Assembly (NCBI GenBank): GCA_002364535.1
Contig: DEYL01000040.1
Location: 35,184-73,863, forward strand
DNA length: 38,680 nt
Direction of reading: 5' to 3'
Source of the DNA: Flavobacteriaceae bacterium UBA3159
Lineage (GTDB): Bacteria; Bacteroidota; Bacteroidia; Flavobacteriales; Flavobacteriaceae
Shown here: in pieces, positions 24,352 through 33,701 of the stretch
Layout of the letters: each line of letters opens with the position of its first letter
Numbering within the stretch: position 1 is the first letter of the stretch
The notes under the pieces: generated by a model
Seen by the model: the letters and a program-made list of their open reading frames with translations, nothing else
Database searches by the model: none
Told to the model about the DNA's origin: nothing
Translations under genes and position numbers: made by a program

Positions 24352-26142
24352 TTAATCATAATTAAGAGCAGTATCAATTAGAGCTAAGTGAGAATATGCC
24401 TGAGGAAAATTCCCCAAAAGTCTTTTGGTTTTAAAATCAATATCCTCGCTAAACAACCCCAAATGATTGCTGTAGGACAGTAATTGATCAAACATGGCTT
24501 TGGATTTTTCCTCCTCCCCAATTTTATACAGGCTGTTGATGAACCAAAACGTACAAACCGTAAAGGAGGAACTGGGCGTTCCAAAATCATCGTCATTTTT
24601 GTAACGGAATAATAGCCCTTCGTGGGACAACTCTTTTTCAATGGCCTTTACCGTTTTGACATACTTTGGATCTTTGGCCTCAATAAAACCGTATGGTTCC
24701 ATCAGCAGTACAGAAGCATCGAGATACTCAGTGCCATAGGACTGAGTATAAGCTTGAACTTCTTCATTCCAAGCATTTGCGAGTATATCATCGTAAATTT
24801 CTGTTCTTAGTGATCCCCACTTTATAGTGGATTTCCCAGACTGAATAATTTCTGAAATTTTGATGGCTCGATCTACAGCTACCCAACACAACAGTTTTGA
24901 AAAAGTAAAGTGACGGTCTTCTTTTCTAAATTCCCAAATACCTTTATCCGCTTGCTTCCAATTGTGTTCCACTACCCATACGATGGACTTGACAATCGAC
25001 CACAATTCTTCGTGTTTGTCGGTTTCATCGATGTATTTTTCAATCTGAAAATGGATGGCATCCATTAATATACCATAAATATCATTTTGTTTTTGCATAA
25101 ATGCCGCGTTACCGATCCTTACAGGTTTTGATCCTTGATAACCCGACAAATGATACAAGGTTTTTTCAGTCAACATTTTTTCACCGTTGATGCCATACAT
25201 GATTTGCAACTTTTCGTCCTTGTCAGGAATCAGGTCAATGATGAATTCTATGAATTTTTTTACGATTTTGAGATGTCCCAGCTTGGCAATGACCTTGATT
25301 ACCATAGAAGCATCTCTGATCCAGCAAAATCGGTAATCCCAGTTTCTCACCTCCCCTATGGTTTCTGGCAATGAAGTGGTCGCTGCGGCAAGTACTGCTC
25401 CAGTTTTTTCGAAGGTGAGTAATTTAAGGGTTATGGCACTTCTCAGAATCTGTTCATTGTAAACATTGTCAAATGTGGGGGTCTTAAAACACCAGTTGAG
25501 CCAGTAAACTTTTGTTTTTTCAAACTCAAATTTGACATCATTAATGGTAAAAGGTTTTATTTTTTCATTGTAAGATATTTTGAAAAAATAGTCCTTAACT
25601 ATTTTAATTTCCGCTTCGCCAAGAACGGAGGCTTTGTCCATATCAGTGTAAAGAGTCAAAGTATCATAACGTTTGTCATCTACGACACTAATGATAAAAT
25701 CATCCTTGATGTAGTTTTTTGTTACCCCCTGTGCATATTCCAGTTGAGGGTCGTACAAAACTTTGATGATGGGGTTTCCTTTGATGAATTTGACCAATCT
25801 ACAAATCTCAGGTGGCGCATAATAAACCCCATTGTCTTTTTGAAAGCGAGGCATAAAATCTATCAATTGAAAGGCATCGGTTCCATTATCGAACCTGGTC
25901 AATAAAATGGCCGTTTTATTTAGGTATTCTTGAGTAATATTATAGGAATCATCACATTCTATTTTGAAACTACCCCCTTTTTGGTCATCGAGTATCTTCC
26001 CGAAAACTGAGGGGGAATCAAATTGAGGTAAACAAGACCAATCAATTGAGGAATCTTCATTTATAAGGGCAGAAGATTTACAATTCCCTATTATTCCATA
26101 ATTTAGATTGTCTGGGGAAGGTTGAGATGGCCTTTTATGCAT
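24352..26142 (-). CDS. GH15-family glucoamylase/trehalase-like glycoside hydrolase
   Basis: A 596-residue protein from the ATG at 26142. The frame is open to 26256, but the longer version would run into the divergent otsAB gene; homologues begin close to LNYGIIGNCKSSALI, supporting the shorter form. Family motifs: N-terminal SIDWSCLPQFDSPSVFGKILD, then SLPETIGEVRNWDYRFCWIRDAS at about 290-312 (catalytic-side region of GH15), GNAAFMQKQNDIYG at about 350, and C-terminal NFPQAYSHLALIDTAL. No signal peptide, so it acts in the cytoplasm. GH15 includes glucoamylases and the trehalases known from mycobacteria and some archaea; the divergent trehalose-synthesis gene 34 bases away makes trehalose or a maltooligosaccharide the likely substrate. 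Confidence 0.9.
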   Translation of the reverse strand: MHKRPSQPSPDNLNYGIIGNCKSSALINEDSSIDWSCLPQFDSPSVFGKILDDQKGGSFKIECDDSYNITQEYLNKTAILLTRFDNGTDAFQLIDFMPRFQKDNGVYYAPPEICRLVKFIKGNPIIKVLYDPQLEYAQGVTKNYIKDDFIISVVDDKRYDTLTLYTDMDKASVLGEAEIKIVKDYFFKISYNEKIKPFTINDVKFEFEKTKVYWLNWCFKTPTFDNVYNEQILRSAITLKLLTFEKTGAVLAAATTSLPETIGEVRNWDYRFCWIRDASMVIKVIAKLGHLKIVKKFIEFIIDLIPDKDEKLQIMYGINGEKMLTEKTLYHLSGYQGSKPVRIGNAAFMQKQNDIYGILMDAIHFQIEKYIDETDKHEELWSIVKSIVWVVEHNWKQADKGIWEFRKEDRHFTFSKLLCWVAVDRAIKISEIIQSGKSTIKWGSLRTEIYDDILANAWNEEVQAYTQSYGTEYLDASVLLMEPYGFIEAKDPKYVKTVKAIEKELSHEGLLFRYKNDDDFGTPSSSFTVCTFWFINSLYKIGEEEKSKAMFDQLLSYSNHLGLFSEDIDFKTKRLLGNFPQAYSHLALIDTALNYD

Positions 26143-26176
26143 AATTTCGTGAGTATTTTTTTGATTCAACAGGGTT

Positions 26177-28381
26177 ATGGCAAAAAACATTATAGTATCA
26201 AATAGACTTCCGATACAGTTAACGAAATTAGATAATTCTTTTGAATTTATCGCCACCAGCGGGGGCTTAGCGACGGGTATGAACTCTGTTCACAAGGGTC
26301 AAGAATCCCTCTGGATAGGGTGGCCGGGTATCGATAACGATGATATTGATAAAAAGACATGGGCTCCATTAAAAAAATCATTAAAAAGGGAGGGCTATTT
26401 TCCAGTATCCCTAAATCATAATGAAATTGAAGATTTTTACTACGGGCTGTCCAACAAGTCACTTTGGCCACTTTTTCATTACTTTATCGAGTTTTCTGTT
26501 TTCGACGAAAAGCAGTGGAAGTCCTATCAAAAGGTAAATCAAAAGTTTGCCGACAGCGTATTATCCAATATTGAAGAAGGTGATACGGTCTGGATTCACG
26601 ATTATCAATTATTACTTTGTCCTAAAATGATTAAAGACATTCGGCCAGACGTTACCATAGGTTTTTTCCTACACATTCCTTTCCCTTCTTTTGAGATTTT
26701 TAGAATTTTCCCTTGGCGGGAACTTTTGTTGGAGGGAATTTTAGGAGCCGACCTGATTGGGTTTCATACATATGACTATGAGCGTCATTTTTTGAGTTCG
26801 GTTAAGCGCATATTGAGAAAAGAAGTATCTTTTAATCGCGTCAACCTGGAAACCCGTGAAGTGGTGGTCAACACCTTCCCCATGGGTATAGATTATAATA
26901 AATTCAATAATGCAGCCCAATCGCACTTGGATATGGGGGCAGACGAAAAGTCCGATCTCAAAAAACAATTGGAATTGCACAAAAAGGGAGCCGATCAAGG
27001 CAAGCTCATCCTTTCTATAGATCGATTAGACTACACCAAAGGTGTGGTCAACCGCATCAAAGCTTTTGAGCTCTTTTTGACTAAATACCCCGAATATCTT
27101 GAAAAGGTTCGCTTAGTCATGCTCACAGTTCCCTCCAGATCTAGTGTCTCCGACTATCAGCGGCTCAAAAAAGAAACCGATGAAATCGTAGGCCGGGTCA
27201 ATGGAAAGTTTGCCACAATCAATTGGACACCGATTTGGTATTATTACCGAGCAATGGCTTTCGATGATTTAATCGACTTATACATGACCTCCGACATCGC
27301 CATGATCACCCCAGTGCGGGACGGTATGAATTTGGTTGCCAAAGAATTTGTAGCTACCCGAGTCAAGGGAGATGGTGTTTTGATACTCAGTGAGATGGCT
27401 GGAGCCTCCAAAGAGCTTTATGAATCGGTACTTGTCAATCCTTTTGACCTTAATCAAATGGCCGATGCTTTGTTGACAGCAATTCAAATGCCCACTGAGG
27501 AACAACAAAAAAGGAATCTGAGTATGCAAAAAAGACTCAGTCGTTATTCTGTTGAACATTGGGCCAATGAATTTATGAAGGCTCTCAAAACCAAACACCT
27601 CAGTTTAGAAGAATCTTCTGTCATCAAAATCAACGAACGCAACCAAAATACCATCGTCGAAAAATTCAAGTCAGCTAAAAAAAGGATGATTTTTCTGGAT
27701 TACGACGGTACCCTTGTCGGTTACCACCCAAAGCCGGAATTGGCCATTCCCGATGAATTTTTGATAGAACTGCTCAAAAAACTGATCAACTATCCTCAGA
27801 CAGAGTTGGCCATCGTCAGTGGTAGGGATCAAGATTTTCTGGAAAAATATTTTGGTGATCTTTCGGTTACACTGGTTGCTGAGCACGGGTATTTTATTAA
27901 ACATAAAAAACAAAATTGGATGAGCAAAGAAACCCAACAAAAAAACTGGAAGGAAGATATTATTCCCTTACTGGAAACCTTTACCGACCGCACACCTGGT
28001 ACTTTTATCGAGGAGAAAAAAAACAGTTTGGTATGGCACTATCGCAAAACCGATCCAGAATTGGCAGCTGAACGAGTGGTAGAACTCAAAACAGTTCTTA
28101 GCAGTTTGATTTCTGATGAATTACACCTCTTGGATGGCGACAAAGTCATTGAAGTGGTTAGTGGACGTTACAACAAAGGGACTGCCGTATCTGAAATACT
28201 TAGTGATAAAGCAGCTGATTTTATTCTCTGTTTTGGGGATGATATAACTGATGAGTTTATGTTCAATGATCTACCTTCTCATTCGGTCAATGTGAAAGTA
28301 GGTAAAAAAAATACCCAGGCCAATTATTGTATTGATAAGCCCCATGATGTTATATCGCTTTTAAATGCTCTTACTCATTAG
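26177..28381 (+). CDS. otsAB: Bifunctional trehalose-6-phosphate synthase / trehalose-6-phosphate phosphatase
   Basis: A 734-residue fusion. Residues 1 to about 470 are a GT20 glycosyltransferase that joins glucose from a sugar nucleotide to glucose-6-phosphate: IVSNRLPIQL at the N-terminus, GLATGMNSV, HDYQLLL with H141-D142, FFLHIPFPS, RLDYTKGV at 283-290 and MTPVRDGMNLVAKEFVA. Residues about 495-734 are a HAD-superfamily phosphatase with nucleophile D508 and acid D510 (FLDYDGTLVGY), IVSGRD, VAEHGYF and the metal-binding GDDITDEFMF near 690. Together they make trehalose, an osmoprotectant. In E. coli these are two genes; fusions of this order are common in Bacteroidetes. Divergent from the GH15 gene. 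Confidence 0.95.
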   Translation: MAKNIIVSNRLPIQLTKLDNSFEFIATSGGLATGMNSVHKGQESLWIGWPGIDNDDIDKKTWAPLKKSLKREGYFPVSLNHNEIEDFYYGLSNKSLWPLFHYFIEFSVFDEKQWKSYQKVNQKFADSVLSNIEEGDTVWIHDYQLLLCPKMIKDIRPDVTIGFFLHIPFPSFEIFRIFPWRELLLEGILGADLIGFHTYDYERHFLSSVKRILRKEVSFNRVNLETREVVVNTFPMGIDYNKFNNAAQSHLDMGADEKSDLKKQLELHKKGADQGKLILSIDRLDYTKGVVNRIKAFELFLTKYPEYLEKVRLVMLTVPSRSSVSDYQRLKKETDEIVGRVNGKFATINWTPIWYYYRAMAFDDLIDLYMTSDIAMITPVRDGMNLVAKEFVATRVKGDGVLILSEMAGASKELYESVLVNPFDLNQMADALLTAIQMPTEEQQKRNLSMQKRLSRYSVEHWANEFMKALKTKHLSLEESSVIKINERNQNTIVEKFKSAKKRMIFLDYDGTLVGYHPKPELAIPDEFLIELLKKLINYPQTELAIVSGRDQDFLEKYFGDLSVTLVAEHGYFIKHKKQNWMSKETQQKNWKEDIIPLLETFTDRTPGTFIEEKKNSLVWHYRKTDPELAAERVVELKTVLSSLISDELHLLDGDKVIEVVSGRYNKGTAVSEILSDKAADFILCFGDDITDEFMFNDLPSHSVNVKVGKKNTQANYCIDKPHDVISLLNALTH

Positions 28382-28431
28382 CTAACCCATTTTTATTTAC
28401 CTTGTCAAAGGAAGATTCATAATTTAAAATC

Positions 28432-29928
28432 ATGATGAGGTTTCTTTTGATATTTGTTTTTGTTTTTACTCAAGCCCAGGTTAGTCCGGGGGTGATGATC
28501 GATAGTTTTCAAACTTTTGATTCCTATTCTGACATTAAATACGATGAATCGTTTCGTCCACAATTTCACTTTTCATCCAAGAAAAATTGGATCAATGACC
28601 CCAACGGAATGGTGTATTATAAAGGCGAATATCATTTGTTTTTTCAGCACAACCCGAAAGCAGTTCACTGGGGTAATATGACTTGGGGCCATGCAATAAG
28701 TAAAGATATGGTCCGTTGGGAGCAATTAAAACACGCCTTATTGCCCTATGGCAACGGTACTATTTTTTCAGGAACCGCCGCGGTAGATTACCCAAATAGC
28801 TTGGGTAAAAATACGGACGAAGAAAAAGCTATCGTAGCCTATTTTACCCATGCTCAAAATGATAAAAATGATTTATTTTACCAATCAGGAGCCTATAGTA
28901 CAGATCGGGGAAGGACATTTCAACTGATCGATGGTGGCCGCCCATTGGTTCCCAACCAAGGCTTTGATAGAGGAGAGCGTGATCCAAAGATTTTTTGGCA
29001 CGCCCCCTCCAAGAATTGGGTGTTGATTTTGTGGGTCAAAAGGTCAAATAAAAAACAGCCAAATGATTTAGGAAAAGTTCGTTTTTTTGGCTCTAAAGAT
29101 CTTAAAAACTGGAAAAAACTCAGCGACTTTGATAGAAAATGGGTCTATGAATGCATGGACTTAGTTGAACTAAGGGTTGATGGGGATTCAAATAATAAAA
29201 AATGGTTAATCTACGATGCAAGCTTTGATTATGAGATCGGAACTTTTGATGGTGTAAGCCTATCAACAGATAAAAAAAATTACCTTGGTGATTTAGGAAA
29301 TGCCTTCTATGCTGCTCAAACATTCAACAATAGCCCCGATGGAAGAACAGTTATTGTGGGCTGGTTGAGAACCCGAGATAAAAATATTGGTGAAAGATTT
29401 TATATTGACCAAAAAATGCCTTTCAATCAACAGATGTCTTTTCCTGCTTCAATGGAATTAAGAACAACTGCTTCAGGCATTCGTCTTTTTAGGTGGCCGG
29501 TAGATGAAATCAAAAGCCTTTACGAGAAGACTTATCTGTTCGAAGAAATAGAATTAGGAATCTTAAATGAAAAGCTAAATGGAGAAAAATTTGAAGAAAT
29601 TGATCTCTATGTATCGTTTGACAGAAGCAAGACCTCCAAATTTGAAATGAACATTCGCGGTAATTCACTCACTTATGAAAAGGGTAATTTTTATTTTAAA
29701 GGTACGATACTATCCACCTTGAATGAAAACAAGGTAAATGTGAGAATACTTTTGGATCGGACTACTATTGAAATTTTTGCAGACGATGGATTTTCGGTAC
29801 TCTCTGACTATACTGTTTCTGCTCCAGATAACACTCAGCTTTCGATACTGTCGGATGAATCACTTCTATTTGATGTGTTTGAGGTCAATAAACTCGGTTC
29901 CATTTGGTCTAGCAGTTGGGTTGATTAA
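28432..29928 (+). CDS. GH32-family beta-fructosidase (invertase/levanase-like)
   Basis: A 498-residue protein. The first 16 residues are hydrophobic (FLLIFVFVFTQA), a probable signal peptide, so export to the periplasm or surface is expected. GH32 five-blade propeller motifs: WINDPNG with nucleophile D56, FFQHNP, WGHAIS, FSGTA, GERDPKIFW with transition-state aspartate D184, and YECMDLVEL with acid/base E240. The C-terminal beta-sandwich contains RILLDRTTIEIFADDG at about 437-452, usual for the family. It releases fructose from sucrose or fructans. The order with a fructokinase just beyond the sulfatase supports a fructose route. It follows otsAB by 50 bases and converges on the sulfatase gene with a 4-base overlap of stops. 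Confidence 0.94.
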   Translation: MMRFLLIFVFVFTQAQVSPGVMIDSFQTFDSYSDIKYDESFRPQFHFSSKKNWINDPNGMVYYKGEYHLFFQHNPKAVHWGNMTWGHAISKDMVRWEQLKHALLPYGNGTIFSGTAAVDYPNSLGKNTDEEKAIVAYFTHAQNDKNDLFYQSGAYSTDRGRTFQLIDGGRPLVPNQGFDRGERDPKIFWHAPSKNWVLILWVKRSNKKQPNDLGKVRFFGSKDLKNWKKLSDFDRKWVYECMDLVELRVDGDSNNKKWLIYDASFDYEIGTFDGVSLSTDKKNYLGDLGNAFYAAQTFNNSPDGRTVIVGWLRTRDKNIGERFYIDQKMPFNQQMSFPASMELRTTASGIRLFRWPVDEIKSLYEKTYLFEEIELGILNEKLNGEKFEEIDLYVSFDRSKTSKFEMNIRGNSLTYEKGNFYFKGTILSTLNENKVNVRILLDRTTIEIFADDGFSVLSDYTVSAPDNTQLSILSDESLLFDVFEVNKLGSIWSSSWVD

Positions 29929-31670
29929 TCCACTCTTTCAATTTCAACCCATAACGGGAAGTATCTGCTACGCCACTCCTTACTGTAAAAGGGAGTAAAA
30001 TCTAATGGGCCTTGAGGTAAGGAAACCCCCTTCCATTCCAATAGATCGGACTCTGCCAACGGGTTGTGTTTTTTTAGAATGCGCTGACCCAACTCTAGAA
30101 ACATTTCGCCTCCCCCTTTTAATGGCTTTATAAATTTGAATTTAAGGTTGTAAACGCCTTTTTGAAGATCAACTTTCCAGTAGGAAAAAACCTGCTCTTG
30201 GTTCCAGACCCCTCTTTGTCCACCAGCATCATTGCGATTGAGATAAACTGGATTTTCGTGTGGTGTACCAATGGCAATCCTTGGGGGGTTGACGAGGTTT
30301 GGAGCACTACTGAATTCGGAAATCAATGCATCCATTTCTGTTCTTAAAAAGTTTGCTTTTTCTTTATTTTGGACTACCAAGTTCTTTTTTTCAAATGGGT
30401 CTTCCTGAAGGTTATACAATTCAAAATCTTCTACCTTAGCATCAAAATCCTTTTTACCGACAAGTTTGTATTGGCCTCGCTGTAGGGCTATATTGTTGTA
30501 TTTTTCGGGAAGCTTTCTGGTCCAATAGGAGAAAAAACTGCGTTCGGGGAGTGCTTTTCCCTCTAGGGCAGGAATAAAACTCCTACCATCGATCTTTCTG
30601 TCTTGGGGCATTGGAGCACCACACAATTGGGAGAGTGTAGGCAATAGATCAATATGGGCTGCCATTTGATTCATTTCACTGTTTCCAGCAAATTTTGAGG
30701 GGTATCGCATAAAAAAAGGAACCCTTATGCCTCCCCTGTAAACACTGGACTTTCTCCCGCGCATACCGGCCACATATCGGGCTTGTTGGGGACCATTATC
30801 GGTCATAAAAATTATGATTGTATTTTCTTCAATTCCCAATTCTTTAACTTTTTGAAATAATCGATTGAGATTATCATCAATATTGGTAACCATAGCGTAC
30901 ACCTTTCGTGCGTCCTCATCACTCTTTTCAGTCATTTCTGCTGTTGGCAATAATTTTGGGTCAATACCTTTAGAAGGGTCAATGTCCTTATACATTTGGT
31001 AATATTTGTCTGGTACCTGAAGTGGGGTATGTGGTGCGTTGAAGGACAAATAGCAGAAAAAAGGTTGATATTGATTTTTTTCGATAAAATCAATTGCATT
31101 ATTTGTAAAGATATCTGAACAATATCCGTCATATGCTTTTTGTTGGTTATTGTGCCACAACACTGGATCAAAATAGCTTGTTTCAGTTTTGAAATAGTTG
31201 GTAAAATCTCCAACCTGTCCGATGCCTCCAGCTAGGTGGATGAGTGACTCATCAAATCCCTGATCACTTGGCCTTGAAGGGTAATTATCTCCCAAATGCC
31301 ATTTGCCGAAAATACCGTTGGTATAGTTGACTTTTTTGAGCATTTCTGCAAGGGTAAATTCTGAGGGAGCCATAATGGCTCCTCCATTGTAGGTATCTCT
31401 TACCCCTGTTCTGAGTGAGTATCTTCCCGTCATCAAGCTGGAACGTGTCGGAGCACAAACCGGGGAAACATGAAAGTTATTAAACCGAATGCTTTGACGT
31501 GCAAAAGCATCAATAGCTGGTGTTTTGATGTTGGGGTTGTTGTGGATACTCAAATCGCCATAACCTTGATCGTCAGTGATTATAAGGATTACATTGGGTG
31601 GAGTGGGGACCTCTTTCTTTTGACAACTCAACAAAAATAGTGGGACTAAAAAAGGGAATATGTATTTCAT
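29925..31670 (-). CDS. Type I (formylglycine) sulfatase lipoprotein
   Basis: A 581-residue protein. The signal peptide ends in the lipobox LLSC, cysteine at residue 16. Metal ligands are in LIITDDQGYGDL (D33, D34). The maturation signature CAPTRSSLMTGRY places the formylglycine cysteine at residue 72. GIFGKWHLGD and SFNAPHTPLQVP supply further active-site residues, and MTDNGPQQ the later metal aspartate and asparagine. The last ~130 residues are an extension outside the catalytic core (NPVYLNRNDAGGQRG onward), perhaps a ligand-binding lobe. It needs a formylglycine-generating partner, not seen here. It likely removes sulfate from an algal or host glycan; the exact ester is unknown. Second gene after the fructokinase, 18 bases apart. 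Confidence 0.93.
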   Translation of the reverse strand: MKYIFPFLVPLFLLSCQKKEVPTPPNVILIITDDQGYGDLSIHNNPNIKTPAIDAFARQSIRFNNFHVSPVCAPTRSSLMTGRYSLRTGVRDTYNGGAIMAPSEFTLAEMLKKVNYTNGIFGKWHLGDNYPSRPSDQGFDESLIHLAGGIGQVGDFTNYFKTETSYFDPVLWHNNQQKAYDGYCSDIFTNNAIDFIEKNQYQPFFCYLSFNAPHTPLQVPDKYYQMYKDIDPSKGIDPKLLPTAEMTEKSDEDARKVYAMVTNIDDNLNRLFQKVKELGIEENTIIIFMTDNGPQQARYVAGMRGRKSSVYRGGIRVPFFMRYPSKFAGNSEMNQMAAHIDLLPTLSQLCGAPMPQDRKIDGRSFIPALEGKALPERSFFSYWTRKLPEKYNNIALQRGQYKLVGKKDFDAKVEDFELYNLQEDPFEKKNLVVQNKEKANFLRTEMDALISEFSSAPNLVNPPRIAIGTPHENPVYLNRNDAGGQRGVWNQEQVFSYWKVDLQKGVYNLKFKFIKPLKGGGEMFLELGQRILKKHNPLAESDLLEWKGVSLPQGPLDFTPFYSKEWRSRYFPLWVEIERVD

Positions 31671-31688
31671 TTTTATGTTATTTCTGTT

Positions 31689-32564
31689 TTATATTTTTTT
31701 AGGTACCGCCTCCAAATGACAGCAAACATAAGTGGCCAAATCAGAAGCTTCTTTAATAATTTGTTTCAATGGTTTTTGGTCAAGCCATCCCTTTACAGCA
31801 GATGCGGTGAAAGCATCTCCCGCTCCCACAGTACTTTTGATGTTAATGGCATTATTGGGTGAAGAAAAACAAAAATGATCTTGGTTGGCCATCACTGCTC
31901 CATTTTCTCCCAAGGTAATGATTCCGAATTTGAGATTAAATTTTTGGATTAGAAGTTGGAGTCCTTTTTCGTAATTTTTGGACAAATAAAGCATGGTTGC
32001 AATGGCTGAGAATTCATCCTGATTCATTTTAACTGCATTGGCCAAATCGAGACTTTGTTCTACCATTTTTGCAGTGTAAAGGTCTTGCCTAAAATTGACG
32101 TCAAAAACTCTCAAACAGTCAGGAGTGGTCGACTTGAGGATTTTCAAAATACTGTTTTGAGACGTGGAATTTCTTTGGGCCAAAGTTCCAAAACAAAGGG
32201 CGTCTAAACCTTGTGTAATTTTTTTTTGGTTGGTATCGAACTCGATATGGTCCCAAGCCACATTTTCTTTAATATTATAGCTGGGATTTCCCATTGGATC
32301 AAGACTTACAGTAACACGACCCGTAGCAAAATCTTCGTTGAACTGAATCCCAGAGGTATCCACTTGCAAATGCTGTAAATGGGCAATGGCTTTTTGTCCC
32401 AACGGATCTTTTCCCACAGCACTCAACAGAAAACTATTAGTACCCAACTGCTGGGCATGTGCCGCAAAATTGGCAGGTGCCCCCCCAAGTTTTTTTGTAT
32501 CAGGAAAAATATCCCAGAGTACTTCACCCACTCCCCCTACTGCATGTTTTTTATTTTTCGACAT
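31689..32564 (-). CDS. PfkB-family sugar kinase, probable fructokinase
   Basis: A 291-residue kinase from the ATG at 32564. The frame runs to another ATG at 32591, but homologues start close to the GEVLWDIFP stretch, so the shorter form is preferred. Ribokinase/PfkB signatures: GGAPANFAAHAQQLG near residue 27, SAVGKDPLG, and the ATP-site TVGAGDAFTASAVKGWL at about 246 with catalytic aspartate D. GEVLWD with KKLGGAPAN is the typical fructokinase beginning. It would turn fructose released by the GH32 enzyme into fructose-6-phosphate. Cotranscribed with the sulfatase and divergent from the sialate lyase. Confidence 0.88.
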   Translation of the reverse strand: MSKNKKHAVGGVGEVLWDIFPDTKKLGGAPANFAAHAQQLGTNSFLLSAVGKDPLGQKAIAHLQHLQVDTSGIQFNEDFATGRVTVSLDPMGNPSYNIKENVAWDHIEFDTNQKKITQGLDALCFGTLAQRNSTSQNSILKILKSTTPDCLRVFDVNFRQDLYTAKMVEQSLDLANAVKMNQDEFSAIATMLYLSKNYEKGLQLLIQKFNLKFGIITLGENGAVMANQDHFCFSSPNNAINIKSTVGAGDAFTASAVKGWLDQKPLKQIIKEASDLATYVCCHLEAVPKKI

Positions 32565-32647
32565 GGCCAATTCGTGTGATTTGATCTTCAAACCTCATAA
32601 ATCTACAAAACAATAAGGATATTAAATTCATTAGCTCTTCAAAACAA

Positions 32648-32663
32648 AATACTGCCGAGTATT
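32648..32663. promoter_or_regulatory. Inverted repeat between the kinase and lyase genes
   Basis: AATACT-GCCG-AGTATT: perfect 6-bp arms around a 4-base centre, inside the 215-base divergent gap between the fructokinase and N-acetylneuraminate lyase genes. Placement fits a regulator site for either side. No regulator gene is next to it. Confidence 0.35.
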
Positions 32664-32779
32664 AAATTCTATTTATACGGGCGTTGAATTAATTTCCAAC
32701 CCTTTTTATTTTCCTTATTACACAGGGCCCAGCCGATTTGCTCTTATTTTATTTATATTTAGACGTTAAATTAATTAGT

Positions 32780-33694
32780 ATGAATGTTAAGCCCATTGAG
32801 GGAATCATAGCGGCACCCTTCACCCCCATGGATAAAAATGGGGAAATCAATCCTCCTATCATAAGTGATTATGCGAAAAAGTTAAAAAAAGATGGGCTCT
32901 CGGGAGTCTTTATTTGTGGAACTACGGGGGAGGGAATGTTGATGACATTGGAGGAGCGAAAAATTATTGCCCAGGAGTGGATCAAATTTCAGCAAGAAGA
33001 TTTTAAAGTGATTGTCCATGTGGGCACCACATCGGTAAAACAATCTAAGGAGCTAGCCCAACACGCCCATCAAATAGGTGCTTATGGTACTAGCACTATG
33101 GGACCATTGTTTTTAAAACCCACAGCTATCAGGCCTTTGGTTGATTTTTGTGCAGCGGTGGCCTTGGCTGCACCCGATATCCCTTTTTTTTATTATCATA
33201 TCCCACTTATTTATGGCGCTGAGCCTTCGATGACAGATTATCTAGAGCAAGCAAAGCTTAAAATTCCAAATTTTGCAGGTATAAAATACACACATGATAA
33301 TTTTGATGAAATGCAAAAATGTAATGCTGTGGACAATGGAAAATGGATTGTTTTTAATGGTTTCGATGAAAATTTATTTAAGGCTCTCAATCTGGGAGTC
33401 TATAATGCTGTAGGAAGTACCTACAACTACATGAATCCTATTTACCTATCTATGATCGAGGATTTTAAGGCTGGAAATAAGGAAGCAGCAGAAAAAAAAC
33501 AGCAAAAGTGTAACGATATCATCGCGTCCTTGTTTGAAAATGGAGGCCCCATGATTGGTGGAAAAGCGATCATGAAATTGACAGGTATAGATTGTGGACC
33601 CTGTCGATTACCCCTGACCAATCTATCAGAAAAATCCATCTCAAAGCTCAACAAAGTTTTAAAAGCCAAAGGCTTTTTTGCTATGAACACATAA
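32780..33694 (+). CDS. nanA: N-acetylneuraminate lyase (sialic acid aldolase)
   Basis: A 304-residue class I aldolase of the DapA/NanA family, read from the ATG at 32780; the open frame extends 14 residues further but those codons look like leader (LLFYLYLDVK). It cleaves N-acetylneuraminate to N-acetylmannosamine and pyruvate. Substrate carboxylate loop GTTGE is at 47-51, catalytic tyrosine in FYYHIP at 138-139 and Schiff-base lysine K169 in GIKYTH, positions close to E. coli NanA (Y137, K165). The GIKYTH and GSTYN motifs match animal-type NPL lyases better than DapA. It is 7 bases before a sodium symporter gene. No epimerase, ManNAc kinase or sialidase is seen. Confidence 0.86.
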   Translation: MNVKPIEGIIAAPFTPMDKNGEINPPIISDYAKKLKKDGLSGVFICGTTGEGMLMTLEERKIIAQEWIKFQQEDFKVIVHVGTTSVKQSKELAQHAHQIGAYGTSTMGPLFLKPTAIRPLVDFCAAVALAAPDIPFFYYHIPLIYGAEPSMTDYLEQAKLKIPNFAGIKYTHDNFDEMQKCNAVDNGKWIVFNGFDENLFKALNLGVYNAVGSTYNYMNPIYLSMIEDFKAGNKEAAEKKQQKCNDIIASLFENGGPMIGGKAIMKLTGIDCGPCRLPLTNLSEKSISKLNKVLKAKGFFAMNT

Positions 33695-33701
33695 ATGCAC
33701 C

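Noticed and set aside
26143..26256. Longer N-terminus of the GH15 enzyme
   Set aside because: It would lie inside otsAB on the other strand, encodes no family sequence, and the start at 26142 fits homologues.
32780..33694. Dihydrodipicolinate synthase (DapA)
   Set aside because: The FYYHIP, GIKYTH and GSTYN motifs and linkage to a sodium symporter fit N-acetylneuraminate lyase better; DapA normally lies with lysine genes.
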